64,000 nucleotides of DNA from Aphelocoma coerulescens (Eukaryota > Chordata > Aves > Passeriformes > Corvidae): the NCBI RefSeq assembly GCF_041296385.1, contig NC_091014.1:52718078-52782077 (forward strand), read 5' to 3'. The notes beneath the pieces are model-generated. The model worked only from the letters and a program-made list of their open reading frames with translations. It was not told where the DNA came from and made no database searches. The translations under genes and the position numbers were made by a program. The stretch's first letter is position 1. Each line of letters starts with the position of its first letter. Below are positions 1-61,890 of the stretch, piece by piece.

Positions 1-3968
<3,968 letters not shown>

Positions 3969-4034
3969 CGCTCCCGGGACGCCGCCAGCCCGCCTCATGC
4001 GCGTGGACAGCGTCCCCCGTCAGCTGTGTGTCTG

Positions 4035-4039
4035 ATTGG
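4035..4039 (-). promoter_or_regulatory. CCAAT box
   Basis: CTCACCAATCAGAC on the minus strand, with the extended NF-Y form CCAATCA, about 70 bp upstream of the L3MBTL2 start codon. Confidence 0.5.
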
Positions 4040-4108
4040 TGAGAGCAGCGGAAAGCACAGCAAATCAGCGGGGAGCTTGTTCCCGCCGCGCTGCCCGCGG
4101 GGTACGAC

Positions 4109-4120
4109 GGGAGCTGTAGT
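4109..4120 (-). promoter_or_regulatory. ZNF143-type (SBS1-like) element
   Basis: Minus strand reads ACTACAGCTCCCGTCGTACC from 4120, matching the ACTACAnnTCCC core of the ZNF143/THAP11 motif about 140 bp upstream of the L3MBTL2 ATG. The 3' half (AGnATGC) is degenerate here. Confidence 0.6.
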
Positions 4121-4240
4121 TCTTTTACCGGGGCCTAGCGCGTCGCGGCGGTCCCGCCCAGGGACGCGGAAAGGTCGGGCCTCGCTGCCGCCCCCCACTG
4201 GCCCCATTCCTGCTTGTAGTTCGGGATTAGCCCTCTCGGT

Positions 4241-4632
4241 CCCAGAATGGCTTCGGTTGGACGGTTCTTCAAAGATCATCCAGTTCGAGCCCCCTGCCGT
4301 GGGCAGGGTCACCTTTCACTAGACCAGGTTGCTCGGGGCCCCGTCAAACCTGGCCTTTAACATTCCAGGGATGGGACATCCACAGCTTCTCTGGGCAACC
4401 TGTGCCAGCGCCTCACTGCCCTCACAGTAAAGAATTGCTTCCTGTATCTAATCTCAGTCTGCCCTTTTTCAGTCTAAAACCATTGCCCCTTGTCCTGTCA
4501 CCACTTGCTCGTATAAAAAGTCCATCTCCCTCCCTTTTATAATCCCCCTCCAGGTACTGGAAGGCTGCAGTGAGGTCTCCCCAGAGCCTTCTCTTCTCCA
4601 GGCTGAACAACCACAGCTCTATCAGCCTGTCA
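4241..4632 (-). repeat. CR1 LINE 3' fragment
   Basis: Plus-strand sequence such as AAAGATCATCCAGTTCGAGC, CACTAGACCAGGTTGCTC and GGCTGAACAACCACAGCTCT is the reverse complement of the CR1 3' region. The minus strand gives LFSLEKRRLWGDLTAAFQYL and GDRTRGNGFRLKKGRLRLDT, the ORF2 C-terminus. It lies directly upstream of the L3MBTL2 promoter. An A-rich low-complexity tract follows at 4728-4799. Confidence 0.92.
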
Positions 4633-4727
4633 AGAAGTTTATGTAAAGGTAAGTCCCTCAAGTCAGTTCTATTTTCCACTCTACCCCTTTTATTTTGTTA
4701 TCACTGTCACTGTGTTGATGTTGTAGG

Positions 4728-4799
4728 GAAAAAAAAAAAAAGAAAAAAAAAGGTTTTTTTAAAAAGAAAAGAAAAAACAAAAGAAAGAAAGGGGGAAAA
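4728..4799. repeat. A-rich low-complexity tract
   Basis: Run of A with scattered G plus an internal T-run, about 95 bp beyond the CR1 fragment. Gives only low-complexity Lys/Phe frames. Confidence 0.85.
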
Positions 4800-7700
4800 A
4801 AGGCTGTACTGTACATTCCTAGTCTGTTTGGCTGAACAAATAACATGTGAAGCACAACTGTACAGTCTTAGCTGCAGGTGGGAGTAAACCAGCATGGAAA
4901 AGGTTCATTCCAAAGGCTTACTTTACAGGTATTACAGATACAGATGGATTGCTCTTCCAGACAATCCAAAGGCTCTAAAACGAGGCTGGGTTTTTCTCTC
5001 TCCCCTTTCAGGCTCAGTTTAAAGGCATAGAAAGGCACAAAATTAATTTCTGGGCATAGGGCAGCGATATGGGATACACATCATGAAGTCACCCCAAGAC
5101 AAGCCTGTTGATCTAAACACAAAGGAGCATCACTATCAGTGTGAAACACACCGAGAATCCGGGGTAGTGGTCACAGCCTAATTACAGAGGGACAGTGGCA
5201 GGGAGCTGGCAAAGCCAATCTGCAATGTGATCAGCAAATTTCCATAGCATCAGGGATCCTCCACATTCAGGTTTTCCAAACAATCCTCCAGCAATGTTAA
5301 AAATAGAAAATTGCTTTAAAATAATATAGTTAATAATGAAATAAATCATAAAGACTGTTATTCCCTTGCAAATACTGCTAGACATTGCACGGCATGGCAG
5401 ACAGCAAAGCTGTTTCCAGAAAAGACACAATACAAAATTAAAGGCTCATTAAAGTCTTTCCACTGCAATAATCTTTCATGGAACACATCATGAGCTGTAG
5501 CTGGTGTGCATCTCCTACTCCCTTCCCAGAGTGGAACAATCAGCACTGCTCCCTTAGGTCACACAGAGGCTGGCTCAAGGCTTCTTGAAGGTTTAAGCAA
5601 AACCAAGTTCTGTGTTGACACAGAACAAGCTTAAAGGAAGTCCCCATCCCATGGCTGTTCATTTTTCATTGCAGTTCTAAATAAGCCTTTTCAATAAATA
5701 ATAGTATTTAAATAAATTAATTTTAATGTGAATCAAGCTCAATTTGATTAAGGAACACTTATATTCTTCTCAACAATAAAAACTCTGTTATGTTACATTA
5801 ATCATAATAGTTCTGTAAAGCCAGCTCCTTTCTTTAGGGAGAGAACAGCACTGACAATCTCAGTTAACTAAACCCCAAAACTTAGATTAGACTTCACTTT
5901 TCCCATCTCCTTCCCTACTGCTCTTCTGGGCTTGGTCTGTGTTTTGATGTCATCTGCAATAAAAATTTTAGAAAGATCAGTATCAAAGGGCTGCTGTCAG
6001 GTGAAATGACCGGAGTCCAGGCTGCAATGGGAGGGATTAATGCTGCAGGACAGGGGGGCCAGGCTGCTTCCTCAGGCACTCAGCTCCAAGGTGTGCAGCT
6101 TTTGTACTTCAGCATCTGCTCTGTCCCTCATTACCACAACTTCCTTGAGAAGCTTTGGCTCACTGGCTCTTTGTGCTTGTCTACTGGGACTGTTCTCTCA
6201 CCCATGCTCTGGGATGGAGAGCTCATATTCCAGGTCCCCAGGCTTCATAAATTCACCTGCTGCTTCTCCAGAGCCTCCTTTTTTAGTTTTCTACTCTGTT
6301 ATTTCAAAGAGCTCATGAGAATCCTAGTGCTCCAGGATAAAAAGGGGCCTTTTTTCACTTCCAGCACTAAGTGGCAGCCATTCTGGTTACAGGACTTTCA
6401 AGCTCTTGTGTGCAGTGGGAAGTGGCACGTGGCTTTTGTAGCGCTCCTCCTAGCTGACACTGTGAAAAACCAAAAAACATTGAAGGGTTTAATTTCTGTC
6501 ATGAGGACTGGGAAGGGAACCATTTTGAAGAAAAAATATTTATAGACATGTAAGCCTTGGCTATATGTTCATGATATCATCTTTGAAAAAGGAAAGTAGG
6601 GTAGATGAGCTTGGAAAACCAACAAGCAAACAGAAGGAATAATAAAAGAAAACATATTCTGCTTAACCGTTGGCAGACTAATTTTACCAAGGTAACTGTG
6701 AAATGAAGAGAGGCATGTCCTGCACTGTGTAAGAACAGGCAACAGCCTACTTGCAGGTGGGAGCTTTGAGCAGTTGCTGTTTTCTAGATCTCTCATGGGC
6801 TGAGGAGCTTACAGAAAACCCTTGTCAGACCATCCTTAGTGTTACATTGATGTTCTTCCACATTTACAGCAACTTGTCACTAAGTAACACTGTACAATAG
6901 ACATAATAATTGAACAGTTTGTGTGGTGAACAAATAATCCAACCCCAAACCCAACAGCAACCCAGTTAAGGGCACAAATACTAAGTTAGCCTGTCCTTCC
7001 ATGCTATTTTACTACCACATTAGATCTGTCAATATATGTCAACACAACTCTACATACAAATACTAACAAAACAGTAAATAATTTTTGTCCAGATTAAAAA
7101 ATACAAAAAAACCACAACACCCCAAAAAACCCAAACCAAAACAACCCCCCAAAAAGCAACTATGCCCAGTCCCAAGGCTATCCTGACAAGGAGAGGGAAG
7201 AGTTAACTGCCTGGGAAGCAAATCTCAGTTTGAAGCGCTTATCCCATCCCAGACCCCCAAGAAATCTGGCTTTTGAGAGCTGAGCTGTGCTGCCTCCTGA
7301 TCCCTCTGCAAGCCTTTCAGGGAAGACATGGGACACCATCATGTCCTGCCAGGTCACCTTCCCCAGCCTGAACCATTAAGTCCAGCTAATAGCAGAAGAT
7401 GAGATGTTACACCATGCACAAGGCCTGACACATAATACGCAGTTCACCGAGGTGGAAATCCCTTTACATATCCTTTCCTGAGTCCCAGTTAAGGGCTCTC
7501 GCTCACTGTTTGTGGTGACACGTGACAGAAAAAAAGGCTTGAAATCCTTCAATACAAGCTCAGACTGAGATAACAGCAGGCAAACAGAAGAGCACCTGAG
7601 GTCTTCTTTTTTCTTTTTTTTTTTCCTTAACTCGTGAATTTGGGGATCTAACTTCTGGTGGCTCTAACTCTGGAGGCAGTGAATGTGTTTACAAGCCCTG

Positions 7701-9289
7701 GCAGTGTGGGTGGTGGTAGACCCAGGTCACGCCTCAGGCTGCCCTGGCTTTCCATCGACAGGCCTGGTGAGATATCCACTGTATGGCTCCCAAACCTTTG
7801 GACACCAGGACATTGTACCGGGAGCTCATTTCAGTGCCACACTGGCGTGGAATAACACAGACAATGAAAAGCAAAAGTGAAGAGGAAGCAAAACAAAATG
7901 AAAGACTCCTTGCTTTTCAGGGCAACAGAAGCTCTGCGCTTGCAGCCAGAGGAGCAGGGTTGGCAAAAAGCTTTCTTGTAATGACACTGTCACTGCCTTT
8001 CAATTCCTACTATTGCCCTGGGGACTGCGGGGGCATGAGGAGAAGCAAAATACCCACTGACAGTGCTTGTGGTTGCATCCCACGTAGCTCTGTGCTCCCA
8101 AGATATGCCAGAGCCTGCCACCACCCAGCACACCTGGGGAAAACCAGTCTGAGCTGTGCCAACTTCTAGGAAGGGCATCAAAGATGACTGTGGGAGATGG
8201 TGCCAACAGTAATTTCTCCACCCTGCCCAAATCCACCACACTCCCTACAACAGGGAGAGTAGACTGGAGCCATGGCTGATTGCCCATCAGCTACCCACAG
8301 CACCAGCCATGGAACAGGTTTCCCTTCCAAACATCCAATATCCCCTGCTGGAGAGTTGAAACCAAGACCCTGTTCTAAGGGAGTGTGACTGAGGCAACTT
8401 GAGCAAACCATCAAAACGTTTCTAAACAAAATGCCAGAGCACAGCTGGGCAGGCAAATGCCACACCTGCAAGGCTGACAGAGCAGCTCAGTGGCTTTCCA
8501 TCCATGATGCAAGCATAGATGCTGCTGCAATCCCTGTGGATGGAGCCTGTTGTGCTCTCACACTTTCAGGGGCCAGGCTAGGCTCTGTCTCGAGCTGGAA
8601 TCAATGGCACACAATCTGCTTTGACAAGCTGAGGGAAGAAATGGCTCCTTGGGCAAACTGGCAGATACCCCAGGGGTGTATTGTAGGAAGGCAAACACTC
8701 CCCAGCCAGAGCACGCTGTGGCTGTGGCTGATGAGATAGGAAACCTCATCACACACCAGGGCAGAACTGGTCATAAGGAGCAGACTCTTCTGCTGTCTTT
8801 CACTACAGGACCTGCTACAGACTGTCCAGAGAGGATGGGCTGGAGTCCTTGAGTTTGGCTGAAACTGGAAGCAGCAAAATCAAGGACATAATGTCTGCAA
8901 AAAGACCGTCTTGGAAAGAGGAGGTGGAGTTTCTTGCAGAGAAGCTGTATCATACACTGGAAAAAAGCTCGGGAGAAATGAAACAGAAGCTGGAATGGCT
9001 GTCACTGTCACATCATCTACCCCAGCTTTGTCATGGTGCTGCCACTGCCTGTAAGAGGCCACAAGCTCCGCGTTGCGTGAGGCTCTGTCAAGTTTGCCTG
9101 GGCTTGTCTTGGCCTGCCAGTAGCTGCTGTAGCTCGTTTTACTGTTACAACAGTTGTCTAATGACCAAGTGAGGGCTACCAACATTGTCTTGGGTTTTGT
9201 GCAATTATCTGGTGTTTGGCCTACCCAGTACAAGAGAGATGTGGGCATAGTGAATCCAGCAAATGGCCAGCACAGTGGTAAGATTGGAG
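4800..9289. other. Intergenic sequence, no gene recognised
   Basis: Between the L3MBTL2 promoter and the diverged CR1. Open frames up to 179 aa (6006-6545, plus strand) occur, but they lack family resemblance, consistent composition and splice context. An A/C-rich low-complexity stretch lies at about 7098-7157. A moderately protein-like plus-strand frame at 8849-8990 is described as a finding. A divergent non-coding transcript from the L3MBTL2 promoter could cross this region. Confidence 0.5.
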
Positions 9290-9359
9290 CATCTGTCAGA
9301 TGAGGAGACGCTGGGAGAGCTGGGACTAGTCGATGCATAGAGACACCTCGCAGGGGACA

Positions 9360-9514
9360 TGGAGCTGCGAACTATACAGAGAGGCCATGGAATCTCCGTT
9401 CTGGAGATATTCAGCTGGACATGCCATCTGCTTTAGGTGATTCTGCTTTGAGAAGAGAGGTGGATAGATGATCTTCACAGGTGCCTACCTCAGCCATTCT
9501 GGCCTTCTGTAATA
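9360..9514 (+). repeat. CR1 LINE 3' end, diverged, in the intergenic region
   Basis: Contains degenerate forms of the CR1 3' tail: GAGAGGCCATGGAATCTCCG, TTCTGGAGATATTCAGCTGG, GGTGGATAGATGATCTTC and CAGCCATTCTGG. Similarity may begin as far back as about 9290. Heavily mutated. Confidence 0.7.
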
Positions 9515-12014
9515 ATAAGAGGCTCTGTGTAGAACAGAGTATCTACAATGACAGTGTTAGAATTAAAATAAATGAATAAATAAATGCACCAGTGTAGACA
9601 CACAGAGTCACAGATGATACTGCAGGTCCAGGCTATGAGCAACTCACCAATGGCCGAGTTCAGTGTTTTAGGAGTAACAAAGAATAAGTATGCAACACAT
9701 GTATAACACACCATAAACAGTAAATTGGGACATAATGAGAAACAAGGAACCAGGAAAGAGCAAGGTGTAATTTTTACAAACAGGTGTCCCCAAGACTGAG
9801 CGATAAACCATAAATATTACACTCCCTGTGACAAACTCACTTCAAGCCCTCCCCAACTGTGACTTCAGTCATTGACCTTAGGACTCAAAGGGACATTGGA
9901 AGGTCAGGCATCAGAAAGTTTACATCACTGAACTACAAATTATTTGAGTACAACCATTAGCATCGTTGTAACTGGACAATTAATACCTGATTGGATTGCT
10001 AGAACTTTGGGTGTGACTTCTTTTTGCTGGCCAAGAGTCTAATAAATAGGAGTGAAACAACCTACTCTCACTTGGATGCAACTGAATGGCAAGAGAGATA
10101 CAGATGACACCCTAATTCTGTTATCCTGAAATCCTTCCACTACTTGAAACAGCCAAGTAGTTCCCCAAATGGTGGGTTCTGGTTCTCCAGTAGAACCAGG
10201 GAAAGCAGAAGTGGAGGGATGTTGGGAAAAGAAACCCTATGGAAATTTAAACTATTCATCATCCACACCACCTCAAAAACTGAACTTGGCTCAGAGTCAG
10301 CACCTACAAAGAGGTACAGAGCAGCTGTGCTGTCACATAAAATGCATCATGGCATCGTTTAAGGAAGTCTCTATATTGGCAGTTGAAGTTGGAAGATCTG
10401 TAGCATGCTCTGCAAGGTTCCAGGGCTTCCCCACTTCAGGGGCAGGTCAGGACAAATTCTAACCACGTTTTGTGTGCTCCACGGCATGAATCAAAGATGT
10501 TTGCACTAAAAGCATACAAGTCAGAAGGTTGGGCACATTTTTCACTTCACTAGCCTGTATGTGGTCAGAAGGAATTTTATTTATGCTCCATCCTGAGAAG
10601 TCCCCCAAGACTGAAAGTAAAACTAGGCTTTGTTTGGTGGCAGGGAAGGAAGAGGAAAGCCTACTGTGGAGAGCACAAATCTAAACAATCCCAGGCTGCT
10701 GCCCTGGCATTCAACACGTGGGGATTTTTTGGCTTTCTGCTCTCCTTTAGGGCAGGTCAGGAGCAGTCCCTCCCCATGCAGGCAGGGTAACTGTGGGCTT
10801 GGTGCAGAGCTGGTCTGCGTCACACAGGGGTGAGCGGTATAAGGATTAGCCAAGGGAGAATACCAAAGCCCAGGGCTGCTTTCCTTAGGCCAGCCATGAA
10901 CTTTCCACCATCTTGCTGAAGGCTTGCTATCAACCCCCCTTTTTAAATACAAGAGATTCATTGTCCTACTTCTGTTTATATCCAAACATCAAGCATTTTA
11001 CTCCCACTTTTGAAGACCTCTAACATCCCTTCACATTGTAATACACCATTACTTTTGTTTGGCATGTGGCTGAGATTGCCATTGATCCACATTTACCCCC
11101 TCCATCATCTCCCACCAGCAGTTTCCTGAGGTCGGCTTGCTCGAGTTATTTGTCTGGGATCTGCAGTTACACTGATGCTCCCAACAAAGTCGGTGTTACA
11201 CAGACATCATGCTCTGGTCACATCTTTGGTCCCATCTGGCTCTTCCAGGTACATTCGCCCTGGTGGTGAATTATTCCCTAGGCAGCCAGCACTGTGTGCA
11301 CATGCACACCATGAGGCTGGATTTTAGAAAGCCCTAAATGAGCCAGCCACATCCATCACAAACAGCCCGAGCACAACAAACGATGTGACCGGATTAACTC
11401 CATGTGAGCACAGCTGGCAGCAGCACACAACTGAGATCACTGCCCGCGCACTCCACGGCGACAGCGCTTCTGTTCAGGAGCACCCCTGTGTCGGGCAGGG
11501 CACAGCTGTGACACAGGGTGCCTGGGCACCCACACACCACCCCAGTGCAGCGCCTGCCTGCAGGGCACCCACACAAGCTTACCTCATGCTCACACTTCAG
11601 TGCCAAAAGGCGCACAATATACTCCAAGTGAAATAGGATCTTTTAATATCACATATCCAAACAAAAAGTTCTCATTTCAAAATGCAAAATAGGTCCTTTG
11701 AAGATCAGCTGCTCCCAGGCTGTGTGAGCAGGGCAGGGCACAGCTGACTGGCACAACTGTCGAGGTCAGACCTCGTTTCTTTGGTAAGATACATGCCGGG
11801 AACAACGCGAATGCAGAGTTGTACCAAAAGAGTCCATTTAGAAGACTAATTATTACTCTACATCCCGTATTAGAGATTTGCATTTTAAAACAGTCATATA
11901 CATTAAATAGCTCTCTGACGTCTAAATAGCAAACATTTGAAGTAGCACATATTCCGCTACCCCCCCCATTTTAAGAACAAGCAACACATGTGGGAGAGAA
12001 GGGAAACATTAAAA
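9515..12014. other. Intergenic sequence downstream of EP300, no gene recognised
   Basis: Unique-looking sequence between the CR1 copy and the EP300 poly(A) site. All open frames are 120 aa or shorter and none resembles a known family. I see no RNA gene or clear repeat here. Confidence 0.5.
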
Positions 12015-13198
12015 ACAGGCTGTCTGTCTCACACAGTTTATTTAACAATAGGTAATAAGAAATCAATTTTAACAGTCTATACAGTGATCGAAAGTTCTTA
12101 TTTATAAGTAACCAACTTTAATTGCATGATATACAACATTTGAGGGTTTTTTGCTTTCTATTTTCAAGTTTTACAGAAAGTGGAAGAGGGTGGGAAAGGG
12201 GCACGGGAGAGAGAAAGCAAGCATAAAGAAGAAACCCCAGGGACTTTTTCTCAGGTTGAAATAATCCCGTTGGAATTGTTTCTTACCCTCTTTTTTATGT
12301 TTTTTTTTTTCCTTTGTTAGATGTAAAAATAACGAAAAAAATTCTTTCAAGAAAACAGAAACCACAATATATATACTACATCCATTTGGCAGCTGCCCCT
12401 GTGTATTTGCAAAAATGTTGTCTTCTCTCTACATGTACAAATTACTTTAATACTTGAAGTTTTTTTAAGCTCAGACTCTTGTATAGAAAATTCTTGGAGG
12501 ACAAAAGTAGACTTCAGGAGGGGACTGAGTTATTTAATATTTTTACATTTTCAAAGAATTGACATATTTCCAACCAAAGAGGAAAAGATTGGTATTTATT
12601 TTTATATATATATATTTATATATGTAATGTATTCTTAAAGCAACATTAACCCCTTTTGTCCTCCGGTTTTAGGAAAAGGTTCTCCTGTGTTTTTCTGTTG
12701 TTCTGTTTTTTGTGGTGGTTTTTTTGCAGTGACATGAAGAAAAACCAGAATAGGGAAAATGTTTACCATCTGCCTCAGTAAATAATAACTATCAATATTA
12801 CATATTTTCATTAATTTAAAAAAAAATAAAACCTATTGGAGGCATGAGCAGGGTATCCTTTGGTGAACAACCAAAAGACCACCTTCCTCCCCCGACCTCC
12901 CGAACGCACACGAGAAAAAAAACAAAAGCCGAGAAAAAGGACTGGTTATGATTCCAGCCATAACAAAAATATATTCTTTGTACTCTACTGTCCCTCAGGT
13001 TCGTTGTTGGTTTGTTTTTAAAACCACAAACTAGTGCTGCAGAGTTCAGATGTGTTCCAGGGAAAAATGTCGTTTTAGCTAAGAAAGATTCAAAAAAATT
13101 TGTCTTCAGTACAAAAAGTCTTGCGAAAATAAGTTTTTTTTAATTTTCTTTGTTTTTTTTAGTTTTTTTTTTTTTGCTCCCAAAATGCTACAACGTGT
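12015..13198 (-). other. EP300: EP300 3' UTR
   Basis: AT-rich sequence from the stop codon to the first credible poly(A) site, about 1.18 kb, similar to the roughly 1.2 kb human EP300 3' UTR. On the transcript it starts with A-rich tracts (13131-13176 on this strand are poly-T) and contains a TA dinucleotide stretch (12602-12624). No open frame of note. The 3' boundary is estimated from the AATAAA position, so the exact end is uncertain by tens of bases. Confidence 0.75.
12037..12042 (-). terminator. EP300: EP300 polyadenylation signal AATAAA
   Basis: TTTATT on the plus strand reads AATAAA on the transcript strand. The transcript continues with CTGTGTGAGACAGACAGCC and then a TTTTT run, a suitable GU/U-rich downstream element. 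Cleavage would fall near 12015-12025. A second AATAAA at 12595-12600 could give a shorter 3' UTR. Confidence 0.7.
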
Positions 13199-58262
<45,064 letters not shown>

Positions 58263-59214
58263 CTGAAAAACAAAACAGATTGCATATGAGGTCAGAGAAA
58301 TCAGTAGCATCTTGAAGCTTCTATTTTTTAATTTCAAGTAACTAGCAAAACTTGACTTTTTATATTTGAGCAATATTCCCTTATCAGTCATTACTGAAAG
58401 CTACCCAATTTGTCAGGATAAAAGCAATTCTAAACTTTATGGTATCTAAACTAGAGAAAACTGTTCTACTTCAGCCTCCTACAATTTGTGTCAAAAGATC
58501 ATGGGATATCTCAGACTACAATCTCTCAACTTGAGAAGTTTGACAAGGGAATAGTGAAAAATATGTATTGAAATCTCTCAGCCAGTGGAATTAAACAGCC
58601 ATTACGAGAAAGAATTAGCAGGTTGATGGGAAAACACTGTCTTTATCACTTTTGCTAAAAAAGTTATAACTTTTGGAACAGCCATAACTAATACAGCAAT
58701 ATAATTTTTAAAAATATATTTACTATTTATAAAATAATAAATAGAGGTTTGGTTATAGGGTTTTATGTTGAATTGGGTTTTCTGGCATTTGGTTTGGTTG
58801 GTTGTTTCAGAGGTTTTTTGGGTAGCTGTTTGGTTTTTTTATTCTTCCACATCCAGTCATTACCAGCACTGAATGGCCAAACTTCATTGCACTTCACTGG
58901 ACAGCCAGGATCTTCCCACAACAAACACTGTCAGAAAACAAAGTAACCCTCCTGCCCACAAAGCTGTGAAAACACCAAGATGAAAAAAAAAATGCCCACC
59001 TCAAGAGCCCATGCAAAGCAATCCCTGAGGTAACTAAGTGGCGAAGGATTGCTACTTGGAATACACAGATACAAGAATATTACATGTACCCAGAATCCAT
59101 TTGCTCTAGAGAACACGAAGTTCTTACGTCTGCCAAAGCAGTACATACCTTGGTCTACTTAATCTATGGTAGTTAAACCAAAAATAACTTGGAAAGCTTA
59201 TGTTTTCGGACATG

Positions 59215-59365
59215 CATTAATGACAACTTCCCTCTCCAAGTGGAAGGAGCTGGCGAGAAGAGGTGCTGTAGTGGACCTTGTTCTCACCAACAGTGAGGGG
59301 CTGCTGAGGAATGCAAAGCTCAAATGCAGCCTTGGCTGCCGGGACCAGAAACGGTGGAGCTCAAA
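59215..59365 (+). repeat. CR1 LINE ORF2 fragment in EP300 intron 1
   Basis: Plus-strand frame ARRGAVVDLVLTNSEGLLRN followed by AKLKCSLGCRDQ matches the conserved CR1 endonuclease C-terminal motif (typically RGALLDLVLTNxEGLV..VKxxGSLGCSDHE). Short and diverged. Confidence 0.8.
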
Positions 59366-61866
59366 ATCCAAATGGTCCAAGTATTAGTGAAAAAAGATTA
59401 CAGTTAAACAGCATGCAAGCCAGAAAAGTTCATCAGCATTATGGATTTGTTTAAAATGTTTCACATGATACTATACCCAAATTATCAAACACCTGGACTA
59501 ACAGTTTCTACAACTTCACAACTCTTATCAGAGCTAAGATCACAACTTTAGAATTCCAAAAATACTGTATGAGATTGGCAAGAATACAGGTGCACCACAA
59601 CAGGGATTTTAACACTCCTTTTATACACTCTACATTACTACAAACCACCAGAGAAAGAACAAAAAATTTCCATTAAAGAACTTTTAAACTATTAAAATCA
59701 GGTAGCCCATTCTTCATGACCATGTATCTTGTGCAAGAAGTTAGGCTTTGCAAGACACACCAAGGGCTGATCGTTCATTTGTATGACTGGTATTTTTGAA
59801 GCTTCAAAAGTGAAGGAGCAATCAGAAGAATAAATCTTTGTTCAAGTTCTCTTTCATCTAAAATGATGAACTTAATATTGTGTGTCAGTAGACTCATCTA
59901 AAAACACACCACACACCCCCCACCCCCATCCCCACAAAAAAACCCCAAAACAAAACAAAAAATTAAACCAATTCACAATGCTCAGTGGTTAACTTAAGAA
60001 TTACATTTTGATGAACATGGAAAGAGTTAGTGGAAGAGACCCTCAAATTAGAGATCAAGGAAATCAAAAAAGCAATCAAAAAAAAAATAGATGACACCTT
60101 GAAACAGCTTCAACTAGCACCTTAAGAAGCCTGTCAGGACACATTTAACAGGCAACTGTTAAAACACTACATCCTGAAAACACTGTGGCTAATAATCAGA
60201 CGAAGAGACCGTGAGTGAGGACAGAGTAAAACATACAATCAGGAATTCACAAGTTAGCCAGCTGTCCTCAATGACAAACAAATAAAACTGAAAACAAAAG
60301 TTAAGTGACTGGAAAAAACATGACCCAGCACAAAGCCTGTACCTACAACATAACCATCATGGCAGCCCAGACACCTCCCATCAACACCCACACAGTCCAA
60401 AGGCCACGTTTTTGACTGTAGTTGGGCAAAGAATTTCTGCTCTTGAACAAACACAAGTTCCACTACAGGGCAAGTCCCAAACTAAAAGTCCTCGTTTCAC
60501 CTTTCCTGAGTTCAGACCATTGCATACAAAGCCCTTCACAAAATCAACTGGAGAGAGACCAGCAAATGTTTAAATATGAAAAACTAACTTGTTTTTCAAA
60601 CTACGACATAGTATTTCCCCAGGAAGATCCAGGTAGATGATTTCAGATGTAACACCACAAAGGGGCAGTGCAATTCTTGTTTTGAGAGACAAAGATCTGG
60701 TCATCTTTACTCACAAGAAAATATTAATCTCCTTCTCTGAAGACCTCAGTCTTCTTTAAATTCTCCTTCCTCATAGAATGAGGAGATAATTCCAGCTTTA
60801 AGGCTTACTAGCCCATTACTAACTGGAGCATCCAGGTACAACCTATCTGAACTCCTTGGCCTGATCATTCTGTGACATCAATGAACAGGATGAAAAATGT
60901 CATAAAAACTCGAAGTGGCATTAATTCTTTTTATTAATGCCTTAAAACACAACATAGCACCAGCTACATTAACAAAACCCACCCCCAACCTGAATGGTTG
61001 TGAAATAATCCTGATTAGTTGTTTGCATCAAAACATCTAAGACGTCCCATATAAAACTTTCCACATAAAGCTAACTTGCTAGGATTTTTAATCCTAGAGA
61101 ATATACAATAGGTGATTCATCATGAAAGAATACTGTCAGCTATTAGCCAAAATTCTAAGTCATAACTCTAAGAAAGCAATATTCTGGTGTGAGTTTGCTC
61201 TTTTTAGGAGTCTTTTCCAAAAAGAAACCTTCAAAGTCTTCCTTAGCCAGTAGATAAACAAAACTAGAACAAACTTTCAGTTGTCTGGTCAGCTAAGAAA
61301 ATTACATTTTTAGTCAACTGCTGGGAGGCAGAAACTTTCTGATACAGGACTGAAACACAATCTCAAATGACCATAAAGATGAATAGGACCTTGTGTACAT
61401 CTAACAACAGTTGCAATCCATTTCTGTCTTCTACACAGAATTGGTGCCCTAAAGCCCACTGTACAGAGTCCTATCTATGACCAAGCCAAAAACTGACAAG
61501 GCTGGGCCAGACAACTCACAAACCATGTGGAAACAAGATCATATATACTCACACAAGAGCCAAAGGCATAACTTAAGACATGGGTGAGAAATATCCAGAA
61601 CTGATTGACTTTCCGGTACATTGAGCCCACTGTTAGTCTTGCAATCTGTTTCATTAAAGATACACACAAAGATTTCTCTCTAACAAAATAAAGCTTGTGG
61701 GAAGGCAGAGGAGGAAGATTAGTCCTGCAAAGGTTTGTCCACCTGATTCATCATCTCTAGAGATATTGACACAGAAAAACTGGGATATAACAGAACAGAC
61801 AGTATCTGGCCTAAAGCCCAAAACCATCTAGTAATACACTGGAAGAAAGTGGCAGTGGTAGAGCTA

Positions 61867-61890
61867 AATCCTGATCTCAATCCTGATCTC
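61867..61890. repeat. Perfect 12-bp tandem duplication
   Basis: AATCCTGATCTC occurs twice in direct succession within EP300 intron 1. Confidence 0.9.

Noticed and set aside
4422..4679. 85-codon minus-strand frame containing LFSLEKRRLWGDL
   Set aside because: CR1 ORF2 C-terminal fragment that stops early; dead repeat.
6006..6545. 179-codon plus-strand frame in the intergenic region
   Set aside because: No recognisable family, Phe/Leu/Ser-rich composition with a low-complexity lysine end, no promoter or splice context; length is compatible with chance.
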